Assembly (NCBI GenBank): GCA_039519185.1
Contig: JAZGSX010000012.1
Span: forward strand, 496,001-560,000
DNA length: 64,000 nt
From: Astragalus membranaceus
Lineage: Eukaryota > Streptophyta > Magnoliopsida > Fabales > Fabaceae
Direction of reading: 5' to 3'
The position numbers and the translations under genes are program-made. Shown here piece by piece: positions 34,662 to 46,105 of the stretch (position 1 is its first letter; each line of letters opens with the position of its first letter). The notes beneath the pieces were generated by a model. That model worked only from the letters and a program-made list of their open reading frames with translations. It was not told the DNA's origin and did not search any database.

Positions 34662-37600
34662 ATGAAGAATTCCCTTGAGTCGAAGCACAAGCAAAACCCT
34701 TCAATGGCAGTTCACAAAGTTCCTCCTCGGCGGCGAAACCATTGCTCTCTGGCTACAATTTCCGCTTCGCTCGTCATTAGTACTGTCACTGTCCTCTTGC
34801 TCATGACATGTTTCGTGCATTTCAACCTGGAATTTCGTATGAGATGGTCACTGTCGTCAATGAGTTCCCTCATGATCCTCAAGCCTTCACCCAGGTCAGT
34901 TTTTTTCTTCTATTTTTTGCTATTATTCTTGGATCATATGTATCTAGCTTGGTTTTATTTTAGAGGTTAATAATCGTCATACACAGTAAGTTTTACACCA
35001 TCAACAAATCAGAATCAATTTTCCGTTGCAACAAATCAGAATCAATTATATATGTGACTTTAGGATTAGTTATAGTTATAATAAAAGTCAAACGTTTTAA
35101 TGATCTAACGGTTAAGATTGAGTGATAGTGTAAACAATCTTTACACCCATTGTACATATGATTATACGAGTTAAATCTTTTACCTTAATGGAGTTGAAGT
35201 TCAGATTTTTGGTTACTGCTTGATATGGACGGGGATTGGTTTGGTTTCATGTATCCTGTTTTGTTTATTTAATCAACTGTTTTGGCTGTTAGTGTTTATT
35301 TGATTAAATACCCAAATTGATAGCCAAAAAGAAGCAGAGCCTAGGACTTGAGAAATGAAAAGTACCAATTTGTTTATTAAGAATCTCAAATGTGGGTTGA
35401 ATTAGTCCAGAAACTAAAATGTTCCTTAACACTATTTAAAAAAGACTAATAGAACCTACATTTGAGATTGTTTCTTGAGATTTTGCTAGCGATCAATTTG
35501 GTTATTCACTCGTTATTAGTTTTGTATGAGTTAGAGAGTTACTAGAGAGTTGGCTAACAATTTTGAATGTAATGCTAGTATTGCATTTTCAGATCTTTAT
35601 TCACCAAATTTTTCCCTGAATATTTGGCAGTGAACACCTTAATTATTGAAAATGTAATACATCAGTTTAGTTCCCATGAATGACAAATGTTTGTCATATT
35701 ATTTCTTAGGAACACAGACATTAATCCCTAAGAAGGATTGATATGGATTGTATTTCTTGTTCAATGAAAGTGGGGATTTGAATCCGGATGACTATATTAG
35801 TAGTTGAGCAGATGAGAAAGTGTATGAGAGCGCATGAAAGTATAGAGAGTTTGAGGGAGTATTTTGAAACTGAATCTATTTCTCATGGAATGATTACAAA
35901 GTGCTTGATCTATTTATAATGGTCTAGCTGGTTAAGATCAGTTAGACTAGAACTAACTAATGGTGATAAGGATCTATTTGATTCCATGTGAAATTTAGTT
36001 CATTCTAATTTTAATAAATTAGATTCTTTTAGTGCTCTTGCGATCCGCATCAAATGGTCATCTCAGAATTCTGATTAATAGAAACCTGCTACGCAGCTTA
36101 ACTATTACACATGTGATTGTGACTAACATAAAAACTAAGATAAATAGCCTCGCCACAATTCACATGGCACACTGACAAATTCATATGTCTGACGCCATTT
36201 GTCTCGGGGATAAGGCAGCCTGACTTGTAGAAGTTTGGTGAAAAAGAACAAACTCAGTTAAATATCCTGTTGATTATTGAAAATATTGAGCTTTATGCTA
36301 AGGTGGTGTATATTTTTAAAGAGTTTATGAAATTGTTGTTTAAAACCTGAATTGCCTCATTAATAAAATTCAAATATATTGATTTAGTTATCATTTAATT
36401 TGTCACTCATGGAAGAGAAAAATGGCATCTCTCTGTTTGTTGGATTTCAGGGCCTTCTTTGTACTGGAAATGACACCCTATTTGAGTCAGCTGGTCTTTA
36501 TGGGCAGGTAATTCATTCATTTCTTTTCCTCTATTGTCTTTTGTGTTTTTCTAATATATCTTTATCCTTTTTTTCCCATTCTGTAGTTGGAGTGGGATGG
36601 GAAATTTTGTTCATTCTTGAATTAGAAGTAGTCAGTTGACATCATTCACATCTATTTGTTCATTTTGTTTGAAGAATGATTTTTAGAATTAGTTGAGGGT
36701 TAATCTTTGTAAACTAGTTTAAGTTTGTTATCCTTTGACCTGATTGTCATGGGTTCTAGTCATAGAAGAAACAACCTCTTTGCTGTTGGGAGAAGGCTTG
36801 GCACATCTGATCCTCCCCAGAGCCTAAAGTGGTAGGAACCTTTTTGCGTTGGGCCACCTTATTGATCGTAGTATTTAGTTAGGAGTGAATAGCCTTATAA
36901 ATTAAACATCTGACCTTTCTAGACCCTTCTAACACAAGAATTGGGCTCTTGATTCTTATTCTTTTTTAGTTCATTATGAATTCTGCTAATAGAGACAGAC
37001 ATATTCTTTATAGGTACATCCAGATGGAAAACTGAAGTTCGCTCTTAGGTCAAATCTTTTGTCTTTACTCATGACTGCCATTCATAACAGGATTAACACT
37101 AGTAACGACTTGCTATTGGGAATTTCCTTTGGAATGAGCCATTTGGGAATTTTGGACAGTATTGGTTCTGCCATGTGAATTTACATTAGTTTATCCTTAT
37201 TATGGTTAGAGGGTTTTGCTCCCAAAAGGAAGCTATTTTGTGGGAGTGCTAAGTCTTTGCTGCTTTTTGGTGTTTATGGATGCAGAGAAATACTAGACTA
37301 TTCAAGGGCACTCTTTCAAGCCTACACTTTCAGTTAGGAATACATTCTTAGGTTCTCTAGTTTTGTGCTCATGGTTTCTTTGGAGGCGTCTCTTTCTTGG
37401 AAATGCTAGACTATCAAAATGTAGAAGAAATTACTTTGCAATCATAACAAGTGGGCACTTACATCTATTTTCCCCACACTTACTAGAATATATTATTTCT
37501 ACTATGAATGTGTCAACAAATTTCATGTTCTTAGTAAGAGATATCGAAGATATATCGTATCAAGGTGACATTCATATCTTTAGTTGGTAAGATATGTATT

Positions 37601-38536
37601 GAAGTTATATTAGAAAAGTATTGGGAAGTATCGGTGCATATCGTATCGGATACGTATCGGACATGATACGTCTTTATTTTCGAAGTATCAGGGTTTCATA
37701 GAGTCAGAATAATCTTTCAGGAAGGTCATTTCTTGTTATTTGAACTTAGATTTGCATTTGGATTAGACGAAACCCCCTCAGCTCTCAAAAATTTTCTCTC
37801 GCCGATTATTCTTTGTTAAATGTGTGAACTCATTGATTTATAGTATTTAAGCTGAATTGGTAACTTGGCTCACCTTCTTTTTGATATTCTTCTTCATGAA
37901 TTATGATTCAAGTATTAAGCTGTTATTTGTTCTTATAGTTTGCATTTAGTGCAATGCTTTTTCAATAGAGTCATTTAAGATAATCATGGTTAAGTATTAA
38001 GATTAATATGAATATGGACAGTATTGTAAAAAATTGTTTATCAAGACTAAGTTTATTTTTTAATTACATTCCACTCTTTGTTTTCCTAGACTGACAATTA
38101 TGTTGTTTTTACTTAACTTAACCTTTTGATAATTTGTTGTTTCAGTCCTCTGTTCGTAAGGTAGCTCTTCATTCTAGGAAGGTGCAAAGACTTGGTTCTT
38201 GATTCTCATGTTTTTTACACATTCTCAATTCTCATGTCCTTTTGCTTTATGTAAGAATTCCTTTCTTTAACACTATAGATATACTGTGTGAAAACCATAT
38301 ATGCAAGACTTTTTTGCCGTGCTACTTACGAAGATTTTAGCGTTTCAATCGGGGCACAGATGTGCATTAGGGAATTGTGCATATTAATATGGCATGATTG
38401 TAATGTTTGATTGCGTATTGGACCCTGAAAGTTCTTGTGAAATTCATATATGTAGTCTTTGTGCTCCGTGCAGGTTGAGAATCTTCAGAAGATGGATAAT
38501 TTGTTATTTGGGGAAGGTTTAACTCCTCAATAATAG
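34662..38536 (+). pseudogene. Glutaminyl-peptide cyclotransferase gene fragment (exons 1-4), disrupted
   Basis: Glutaminyl cyclase converts N-terminal Gln to pyroglutamate in the secretory pathway. Exon 1 (34662-34895) has a basic start, a hydrophobic signal-anchor segment (LATISASLVISTVTVLLLM) and, in a shifted frame, YEMVTVVNEFPHDPQAFTQ before a GT donor. Exon 2 (36451-36507) reads GLLCTGNDTLFESAGLYGQ. Exon 3 (38146-38181) reads SSVRKVALHSRK. Exon 4 (38474-38536) reads VENLQKMDNLLFGEGLT, then loses frame by about two missing bases. AG/GT borders are intact at exons 2-4. The remaining exons of the usual gene were not found downstream. Two frameshifts and 3' truncation make it a pseudogene. 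Confidence 0.75.
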
Positions 38537-38878
38537 GTGCGCAAAATTGCTTTGGACTTTTTTTTTAAAAATTCTTTTATGTAGACTAATAAACTCAAAC
38601 AAAGACTCTTCGAGGGTGGAAAAGAAAGGGAAACATGTCCACATATTTTAAGAATTGTTTAAGGGTGAATACAATCTCGTATTTTAGTTTTTTCCTTTTA
38701 GAAAGAAAGGAGTACCGCCTTTAATCTTTACACATTTCCTTTTTCTTCCTTCTAATATTGCGAAAAGACTGAATACATGTGGGTACTGCATGACCAGTTG
38801 TAGGAACAGAAACGTGTGAGTACTACTTGACAAGATATAGTGCCCCTTCAGAAGCTCAAGACTTTGAATATTATTATT
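38537..38878. other. Unrecognised sequence after glutaminyl cyclase exon 4
   Basis: Ordinary intron-like AT-rich sequence follows the exon 4 donor (AG then GTGCGC). I see no further exon or repeat before the minisatellite. Confidence 0.5.
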
Positions 38879-39151
38879 GACATTTCATCTGTGACTGGTA
38901 TCGCGAGTCAACGTTGGTGGTGGTTGGACAAAGATACTAATGGGACATTTCATCTCTGACTGGTGCCGAAGACTCAACCATGACGGTGGTTGGCCAATGA
39001 GACTACGAATGGGACATTTCATCTCTAACTGGTGCCGACGACTCAATCTTGAATGTGGTTGGACCACATGACTGCCAATGAGACATTTCATCTGTGACTG
39101 GTGCCGATGACTGAAACTTGACGGTGGTTGGACAACGAGACTACAAATGAC
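38879..39151. repeat. Minisatellite, four units of 64-70 bp
   Basis: Units begin GACATTTCATCT at 38879, 38943, 39013 and 39082. Each continues with GACTGGTGCCGA..GACTCAA and a GTGGTTGGAC block. The units are imperfect. An apparent minus-strand frame across it is only the repeat read in phase. Confidence 0.8.
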
Positions 39152-39414
39152 TATCTACAGTGTGCTGGGACCTTTGACTAGAGAGTTTGCCGTTAGAGAC
39201 TCATTTGAGCCAACGCAAAATGCACACTAGATAAGAGTGACCTGGACAGATGATCAACAAAAAATAGAAACCAATGAACAACCTAAAATAGGAGACGGAA
39301 GGTGATGGTTTGAACTAAAACATAGGCGTTCGTGGACCAATTGGAATCAACAACGGCAATCATCAATTCCTCAATATGTGAAATACACAACTAACATGGT
39401 TTGTCTGGTTTGTC

Positions 39415-39795
39415 TTACTTGATCTTACACAAAGCTCCATCAACCGTTTCATTACTTTGAAACAATTGACTCTTAATATCAACGAGGTCGTCCACCGCCA
39501 ATTCAATATTAGCGGCCCCATGATTTTCAAATACAGTTGAATAATTGATTTGGATGTGACTTTTTGAAAAGGTTAACTTTAACCCTATATAACAGTTATC
39601 CTGGTATATAACATAATCAGGAAGAAGAACAACTTCCATATTTGTGTCATCCGTGTTGAAATTTTTTGCCCAATAACTCAGTCTACAACCACCTAGTGAA
39701 GGATAAAGTGAGCCATTCTTTGCAATATAAGACACAGCTGAATGGATAACTCTCATACATGCATTCATTAACCTCCGAATAAAGGTCAAGGTCAA
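39415..39795 (-). pseudogene. Gene fragment in left arm, possible Ulp2-type SUMO protease N-region
   Basis: The frame contains SLYPSLGGCRLSYWAKNFN, VVLLPDYVIYQDNCYIGLKL, TFSKSHIQINYSTV and ELAVDDLVDIKSQLFQ. The combination 'PDYVIY-D, LTFS, DDLVDIKSQ' recalls the non-catalytic N-terminal region of plant Ulp1/Ulp2-like proteases. I hold this only tentatively. The start MTLTFIRR is arbitrary. No catalytic His-Asp-Cys region is present. Confidence 0.4.
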
Positions 39796-40601
39796 TCTAT
39801 TTGGTCCTAGATCAAGACCCAGAAGTGACGTGATCTATCTGGCTTGGCTGAAGTGAACATCCACCACTACATTTGCTAAATTCATTGAAATATAGTTTAA
39901 AATGTGAGTGATTTTCATGAGTGGTTCAAAGCTTCCGATTTAGATTTCTGTTTGCTATCAAGCAGGTTTCCCATTGTGTCCAGACCTTTCTCCAAATTAA
40001 AGTTACCACGAACTCTGTAATAATAATCAACGCACAGAATACCAGCATCAATCTCTACCAAGGAAACGTGACCAAGAAAGTCGTGCATCATCCTCTACTA
40101 GAATTTCAATCTCTAACTTTGTGCTTCACCACAATTGAATTCGCAGAGGCGTTCATCGTCGTTTCAATCATACGGGGGTTTAGGTATTGTTACTTGAGCA
40201 AGCTGAATAGACGACGACTGACTCAGTGACTCAAGCAGGCGGTTGATGCACGATTTTCTTGGTCATGTTTCCCTGGTAGAGGTTGATGTAAGACTTTCTT
40301 GGTCACGTTTCCCTGGTAGAAGTTGATGCTGGTGTTCCGTGCGTTGATATGTTAACGGAATTCGTGGTAATTTTAATATGGAGATGGGTTGGACACAATG
40401 GGAAACCTACTTGATAGCAAACAAAAATATGAATCGGAAGCTTTGAAACTATCAAACTACACCACTCATGAAAATCACTCACAATTTTAATCTATATTTC
40501 CATGAATTTAGTAATTGTGATGGTGGATGTTCAATTCGTAAAGTTAGATAGATCACGTCGATTCTGGGTCTCGATTCAGGACCAAATCTGTTGACCTTTA
40601 T

Positions 40602-40950
40602 TTGGAGGTGAATGAATGCATGTATGAGAATTATCCATTCAGTTTTGTGTGTTTTAGTGCAGAGAATGACTCATTTTATCCTTCACTGGGTGACTGTGGA
40701 TTGAGTTATTGGGCAGGATATTCCAAAATGGATGACTCATATATGAAAGCTGTTCTTCTTCTTGATTATGTTATGTACCAGGATAACCGTTATATAGAGT
40801 TAAAGTTAACCTTTTCAAAATGACACATCCAAATCAATTATTCAACTGCATTTGAAAATCATAGGGCGGTTAATATTGAATTAGCGGTCTACGATCTCGT
40901 TGATATTAAGAGTCAATTGTTTCAAAGTAATGAAACATTATGATGGAGCT
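40602..40950 (+). pseudogene. Same gene fragment in right arm, opposite orientation
   Basis: The reading SFYPSLGDCGLSYWAGYS, AVLLLDYVMYQDNRYIELKL, TFSK is the counterpart of the left-arm fragment, on the plus strand. A TGA follows TFSK (near 40821). Beyond it, similarity continues in sequence (QINYSTAFENH, VDIKSQLFQSNET). The two arms have diverged independently, with different stops. Confidence 0.45.
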
Positions 40951-41364
40951 TTGTGTAAGATCAAGTAATACAAACTAAACAAACCATGTTAGCTGCACTT
41001 GAGGAATTGATGATCACAGTTGTTGATTCCAATGGGTCCCCGAACACCTATGTTTTAGTTCAAACCATCACCTTCTCTCTCCTAGTTTAGGTTGTTGTTC
41101 TTTTTTGTTAGAGATCTCTCAAGTCACTCTTATTTTATCTAGTGTGCTTTTTGCCTCGTCTCAAATTAGTCTGCCTAGTCTCTCATGAAATCATTTTGTT
41201 GATTGATTTGGTTCTGTTTGTGATGCTTTGTTCAGCGAGAAAACCGATGCTCCCAAATGCTGATTGTTGTTTTTAATTTCCACACAGTTTCACTTTTGCA
41301 TGTTTTTGGGGGGGGGGGGGGGAGGATCCAATTGAATTGAAATAGAGTAGTTTGCATAATTAAA

Positions 41365-42452
41365 TGGGTGACAAGGGGAGTAGTGAAGAAGAGGAAAGTG
41401 GTTTTCGTGACTGTAGGAACAACTTGTTCAATGATCTTGTGAGACCTGTGGATCCTGAACATGTTTAAAAAAAGTTGTTTGCAAAAGGTTATACCCATCT
41501 TCTCATCCAAATGGGCCGTGGATCCTATGTTCCTACCAAGGTAGTTTCAAACTTTATCTCTGCTTCCCCCATTTTCTAGTTCTCTGTTTTAGAAATAGTT
41601 ACAATTGCATTGGCATGCTAATTTTGTATCTATTTTTCTTTGTATGATTCAAAAGTCATAAATGTTAACTGTCTTGCCTAATTAATGATGAGAGTGAGAG
41701 ATATGCACAAATTTTTCACTTGACGCGCTCTTTTCTTGTGAAAATTTCTCATGAAAGAATGCAGAGTGACCTTAAACATTTGGTGACTCTAGGCTTCTTT
41801 TGAAGAGAGAAAGATGAGAGAGAAAAATGAGAAAAGATGAGAGAGTTAGGCACAAAATGACAAAGATACGCACCTGAAAGGTACAGTATTGAATCCTTTC
41901 CCGAGAGAATTCATTCTCATTTCTAATGGGGCGTGTATTTTAATTTTTATGATGATATTGTGGTTATGAAAATTCATGCCAAATTATCACGTCAAAAATT
42001 TGCTGAATGATATTTCTAGACCTAGTTTCATACCACGGCTGGTAGTTGGGGAGTAAGTGGCTGTTAGGGGATGGTTGGAGCTTGCTTGAATATATGTGAC
42101 ATTGCTAACAACTTAACTACTCATGGAAACAAACTAGTGCCTGGTAATTGTAAATGCAACAAATTTCAGAAATGAAGGAAGATTAAAATATGGAGAGATT
42201 TGTAGATAAACTTCCCTTGTTTGATTTGTTTTAAGAAAAACTCAAGTACATAATTTTATTACTTCTTTAGATGAAATATGGAAAATTATCCTTTTATATA
42301 GAAGATACTTCTGTTTTTACTGATTTTAGTCTAGTTACTTACTTTTTATTGCAGTCTGAAGGAGATGGTTCATTGGTTTTAGACTAGTTCATTTTTTCTT
42401 CCAGAATTGCAGACCATCTCAGATCTGCTTCTCTTGTCGTTAGCCACACCAG
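41365..42452 (+). pseudogene. ALG13: ALG13 homologue fragment (exons 1-2), disrupted
   Basis: ALG13 is the catalytic subunit of the UDP-GlcNAc transferase making the second sugar of the dolichol N-glycan precursor at the ER. Exon 1 (41365-41540) starts MGDKGSSEEE. It carries VVFVTVGTTC in one frame and, after about one missing base, LVRPVDPEHV, a TAA, then LFAKGYTHLLIQMGRGSYVP. It ends at AAG then GTAGTT. Exon 2 (42355-42452) starts after TTGCAG with SEGDGSLVLD, a TAG, then IADHLRSASLVVSH, and ends before GTATGC. The usual next exon (GSGSIFETLRLGKP) is absent downstream. Stops, a frameshift and truncation make it a pseudogene. A run of 14 G lies just upstream (about 41309-41322). Confidence 0.85.
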
Positions 42453-42494
42453 GTATGCTTGTTTTTTTCTTGACAATAACACAGGTATGCTTGT
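42450..42494 (-). mobile_element. Ultra-short TSD-flanked insert at the ALG13 exon 2 donor
   Basis: CAGGTATGCTTGT occurs at 42450-42462 and 42482-42494, flanking 19 bp (six T, CTTGACAATAACA). The minus strand reads TTGTCAAG then an A-run. The target duplication includes the splice donor, so two GTATGC donors now stand in tandem. Confidence 0.6.
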
Positions 42495-43854
42495 AAAACT
42501 TGTCTTTTACAATTCTTTTTTTGCACCAAATTTTTAGGTCTTTACTTGCATATTTCAGTTACCTAGTCTTGGTGGCTTGTATTGTGCTGTGATCCACCGT
42601 CATGTGGGTGCATTAGCTGTTGTGATTAATTGTTTAAAATCAAATTTGTTTGGTTAGTATTTGATTGTTTTTCCTTTGACAAACTTGGCTTTTAAAAGTA
42701 TTACTTTCATGTAATTGGCTGCAATCGACTCACCAGTTCAAATGGACAAATAATCTATAATGATTTACTTAATCATTCCCTCCTTGTTCCCCGAAATGAA
42801 ACGGAAATAATTGCTAAATTGTAGTAATAACACCAATTGAGTGGATTAATGCAGACTGTAGAAAATAAATTATTTATTGCTTGATTAAGAATAAACAGAA
42901 CCAGGAGAAGGATCTCTCCTCCAGAAATTTTCCTTGACAAATGCTTTCCCTTTTCACTACTAGGTGCTTACTTTGTTATCTCAAAATACAATTTCCTGAA
43001 TCTGAAATAACAATAATAGGAATGAAAGTTCAGTGTATTAATGCAGACCATAGATGATAGGAACCTAGCCTATTCGCAATCGAAAATATGCCTATTTTGA
43101 TTGTTTTTTAAGGCTTATTATGTTGATCGTTTGATCTTGATCCAATTGTCACTGATAGGCTGACTGTGTGAATGCAGGGACTCCGACTGTAGAGAATCTG
43201 AATCTGTATTTTTTTCAAATTTATGTTTGATTATGCACTTAATTCGGGGTATGAATGAATATCAATATTTTATCTTCAAATCTGGCAAACCATTGTTTCA
43301 GACTATTGATTTGGGATTTGTAATTCCAACCAGACCACTAATATTTTGCCTATTAGCTTCTTTTTGACAGCATTTCCATGTTTTGTTTATAGAGGTAGAT
43401 TTATCAAAGATGGATTCCTTTCATATTATTGAATCACCAAGTCATTACATTCAACGTTGATTCACTAAAACCGCGTCTTGTTGATGGGAAAATTATCGCG
43501 AAGATTACTAGTATTTACTCTAGTGTTAATGGATGAACAAATATAGCCAATCCAAAATTGCAAATGAAACCTGTTACAAATTGTCCTAAGTGGTACTGAG
43601 CTTGCATGCATTTTGGTATTGAGCGTGTATGAATTTGATTTCTGAATTCGTGCAGACGAATGTAATAGACCACTACATATTCATTTGTCTCCCTTTTTTT
43701 TCTTTTTTTTTGTGATGATGAATGTAATAGAAAGTAGTCATTTTTTGTTTTCTGTGATTTATGTTTCACCCTACATATTCATTTGTCTTTTTCTATTGAA
43801 ATTCGTGCCATTAAATTCAATATATTACAAAGTATTTTATTTCTTATTACTAAA
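42495..43854. other. Unrecognised intron-like sequence
   Basis: AT-rich unique-looking sequence with T-runs. No exon of ALG13 beyond exon 2, no convincing ORF, no TIRs and no LTR signals were found here. Confidence 0.5.
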
Positions 43855-45164
43855 TACAATTTTTCTTGTGGCAATTTGGTCACAATGTTTTGCCAACCTG
43901 TGCTACTCTTATGAGGCGTAATGTTATTACTGATGCATCATGTGTTCGTTGCTCTTCTCATGAATTTATAACACCAAGTGATGACTTTGCTCCTTTAGTT
44001 TGGATTCATCATTCCATCCAGAAACATGGTATCTTGTGTGCTATTGTCCTTTGGAAGATTTGGTGTGCCAGGAACCTTCTCATTTTTGAATGTAAGCAGC
44101 TCAAACCTCCGGACATCATTGCACAGTCATATGGTTTGTTAGCTGATGTTCTATCAACTTATGGTCTTGCTGTTAACAACTCTAGAATTAGCTCTGGGTT
44201 TAAGTTACTTGGGAACGTCCTGCTGCAGGATTGGTATCTCTCCATGCTGATGGCAGTGCTATTCATAATCCAGTGGTGGCAGGGTTTGGTGGGTTGATGA
44301 GAGATGTGCATGGTAACGTTCTGAAAGGGTTCCATGGATATCTAGGGAATTCAACTATTATGCATGCTGAGCTAATGATTATTTTTCATGGTAACGATAA
44401 GCTTGGTAACGATATTCCCCGTACCGTAAATCTGTTATCTTGTCCTTGGGAGGTGAAGGTTCAACATGTCTTTCGCGAGACTAACTTCTGTGCAGATTTT
44501 ATGGCGATGCGTGGAATGGTGGACACCACTCCTTATGTTATTATGGTTGACACCTCTAGCAATGATTCATTTGCTACAGGATGATGCTTGTAGCCTTCTG
44601 TCTATAATGAAAAGTATTGTACTAATCTAAAAAATAACTTAAACATAGTTACAAAATTTTCAACAATAAAGTATTAAACGAGATTTTTGAAATTCATTTC
44701 AATTTATATAAAATTATATTTTCAACAATTAATCTCATAATTGTTTTTTGATAATTATTGATATTAAAATCACATATTGCCTAAAATAAATATTTTTTAT
44801 ATAAAAATGTAATTTTTTTTGTATGGTGCCATTTTGTTAATTTGTTAATATACATAATTTATATACGTTTATTTATAAACTCTATAAAACTAAATGAAAA
44901 AATATAGTAATTAATAATTAATAATCATGCAATGGCCTGGTATTTTTCCTAGTTTTTACTAAAACAAAATTTTAGTTTATGAAGATGTTTCAAAATGTAT
45001 AGGAATTTTATTATTGCACTATCTGTGTTACAATACATGTAGGTTTTTTTAAGAATCACGTTGTCTTTAAAGTTCAATTTTTCATTTGCTATTATTTTTT
45101 TTATAAATACCCTTATCTATTTAGAGTAGTGAGATAAATGGGTAAAATGAAATAATAAGTAGTT
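43855..45164 (+). mobile_element. LINE fragment C: zinc-binding RT-C region, RNase H and 3' UTR
   Basis: The frame starts FFLWQFGHNVLPTCATLMRR, the zf-RVT region after plant LINE reverse transcriptase. It continues with CAIVLWKIWCARNLLIFE. RNase H begins in another frame near 44231 with HADGSAIHNPVVAGFGG. HVFRETNFCADFMAMRG lies near 44462-44510. An internal part of the zinc region and of RNase H is deleted. A GGTAACGATAAGCTTGGTAA duplication interrupts it near 44388. The 3' UTR (44585-45162) matches fragment A almost base for base. Confidence 0.82.
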
Positions 45165-45193
45165 TTTTTTGACCAAAATTATAATAAGTAGTT
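45152..45193 (-). mobile_element. Ultra-short TSD-flanked insert in LINE 3' flank
   Basis: ATAATAAGTAGTT occurs at 45152-45164 and 45181-45193 around 16 bp (six T, GACCAAAATT). The minus strand reads AATTTTGGTC then an A-run. Fragment A lacks this insert at the matching place (it shares only ATAATAAGTA, then diverges). Confidence 0.55.
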
Positions 45194-45312
45194 AAAAATA
45201 TTATAAAAAAAGATAAATAATTCCATCAAACTTAATAAACTTTTTTTAGCTTTCTTGACATGTATAAATAATTTTAAAACAATATGTATTATGAAACATA
45301 GGAAGAGTATGA

Positions 45313-46029
45313 GAAAGAGAAGATTAATTCCAAGTGTCATGCAACCAAGAAAGAGAAGATTAATTCCATTCTGAACATCCGCTTCATTCCTCATATTGAT
45401 AAATATTTGGGGTTCAAGATGTTTGTTGGTAGAGCAAAGAATGGGGATTTCCATAATATCTTAGATCGGATAAATAACGAGTTATCTTCATGGGAAGGGA
45501 AATTGTTGAATAAACTAGGGAGGTGTACTCTTGGCTCGTTGGTTTTAGCTTTTATTTTAGCTTATGGAATGCAATCTCAATGGTTTCCCCAATCTGTTTG
45601 TAATCAGGCGGATCAAGCCATTAGAAATTTTCTTTGGCAGGGCAATAGTGAGACTAGGATGCACATGGTTGGGTGCAATACCATCACTAGGCCGAAACAT
45701 GATGGAGGTTTGGGTGTTAGGGTTGCATGCCATCAAAATATAGCTCTTCTAAGAAAGATGATTTGGGACATTAAGGCTTCACGTGATAAATTGTGGGTGA
45801 ATTTGATGAAGTCCAAGTACTTTAATCATAATTCTTTCCTTGGAGTGACCAAGACTAGTGGTTCTAGTACATGGAACTCGTTGATGAAGTCTCGAGATAA
45901 GTTGTTACCAGGTTTTAGTTTAATTGGTTAGGGCGATTCTAGCATTTAGTATGATTGTTGGGCCATGACAACACCCTTGGGTTCACAATTTCCGTTTGTA
46001 GACATTCATGATACTCATCTACAACTTAA

Positions 46030-46105
<76 letters not shown>

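Larger units (their letters stand above)
39165..41190. repeat. Long inverted repeat (about 0.95-kb arms, about 150-bp spacer)
   Basis: The left arm (about 39165-40097) and right arm (about 40243-41190) are reverse complements with roughly 85-90% agreement by eye. For example, TTGATCTTACACAAAGCTCC at 39419 pairs with the text ending at 40965. The CACCTTC..GTTTGAACT block near 39310 pairs with 41070. The right arm has an extra 45-bp direct duplication near 40255-40335. Transcripts across it would fold into a long hairpin. It could be a foldback transposon or an inverted gene duplication. Confidence 0.82.

Noticed and set aside
37620..37700. ATACGTATCGGA / GATACG-rich palindromic patch in a cyclase intron
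   Set aside because: Looks like the edge of a small repeat, but I could not find paired termini or a target duplication.
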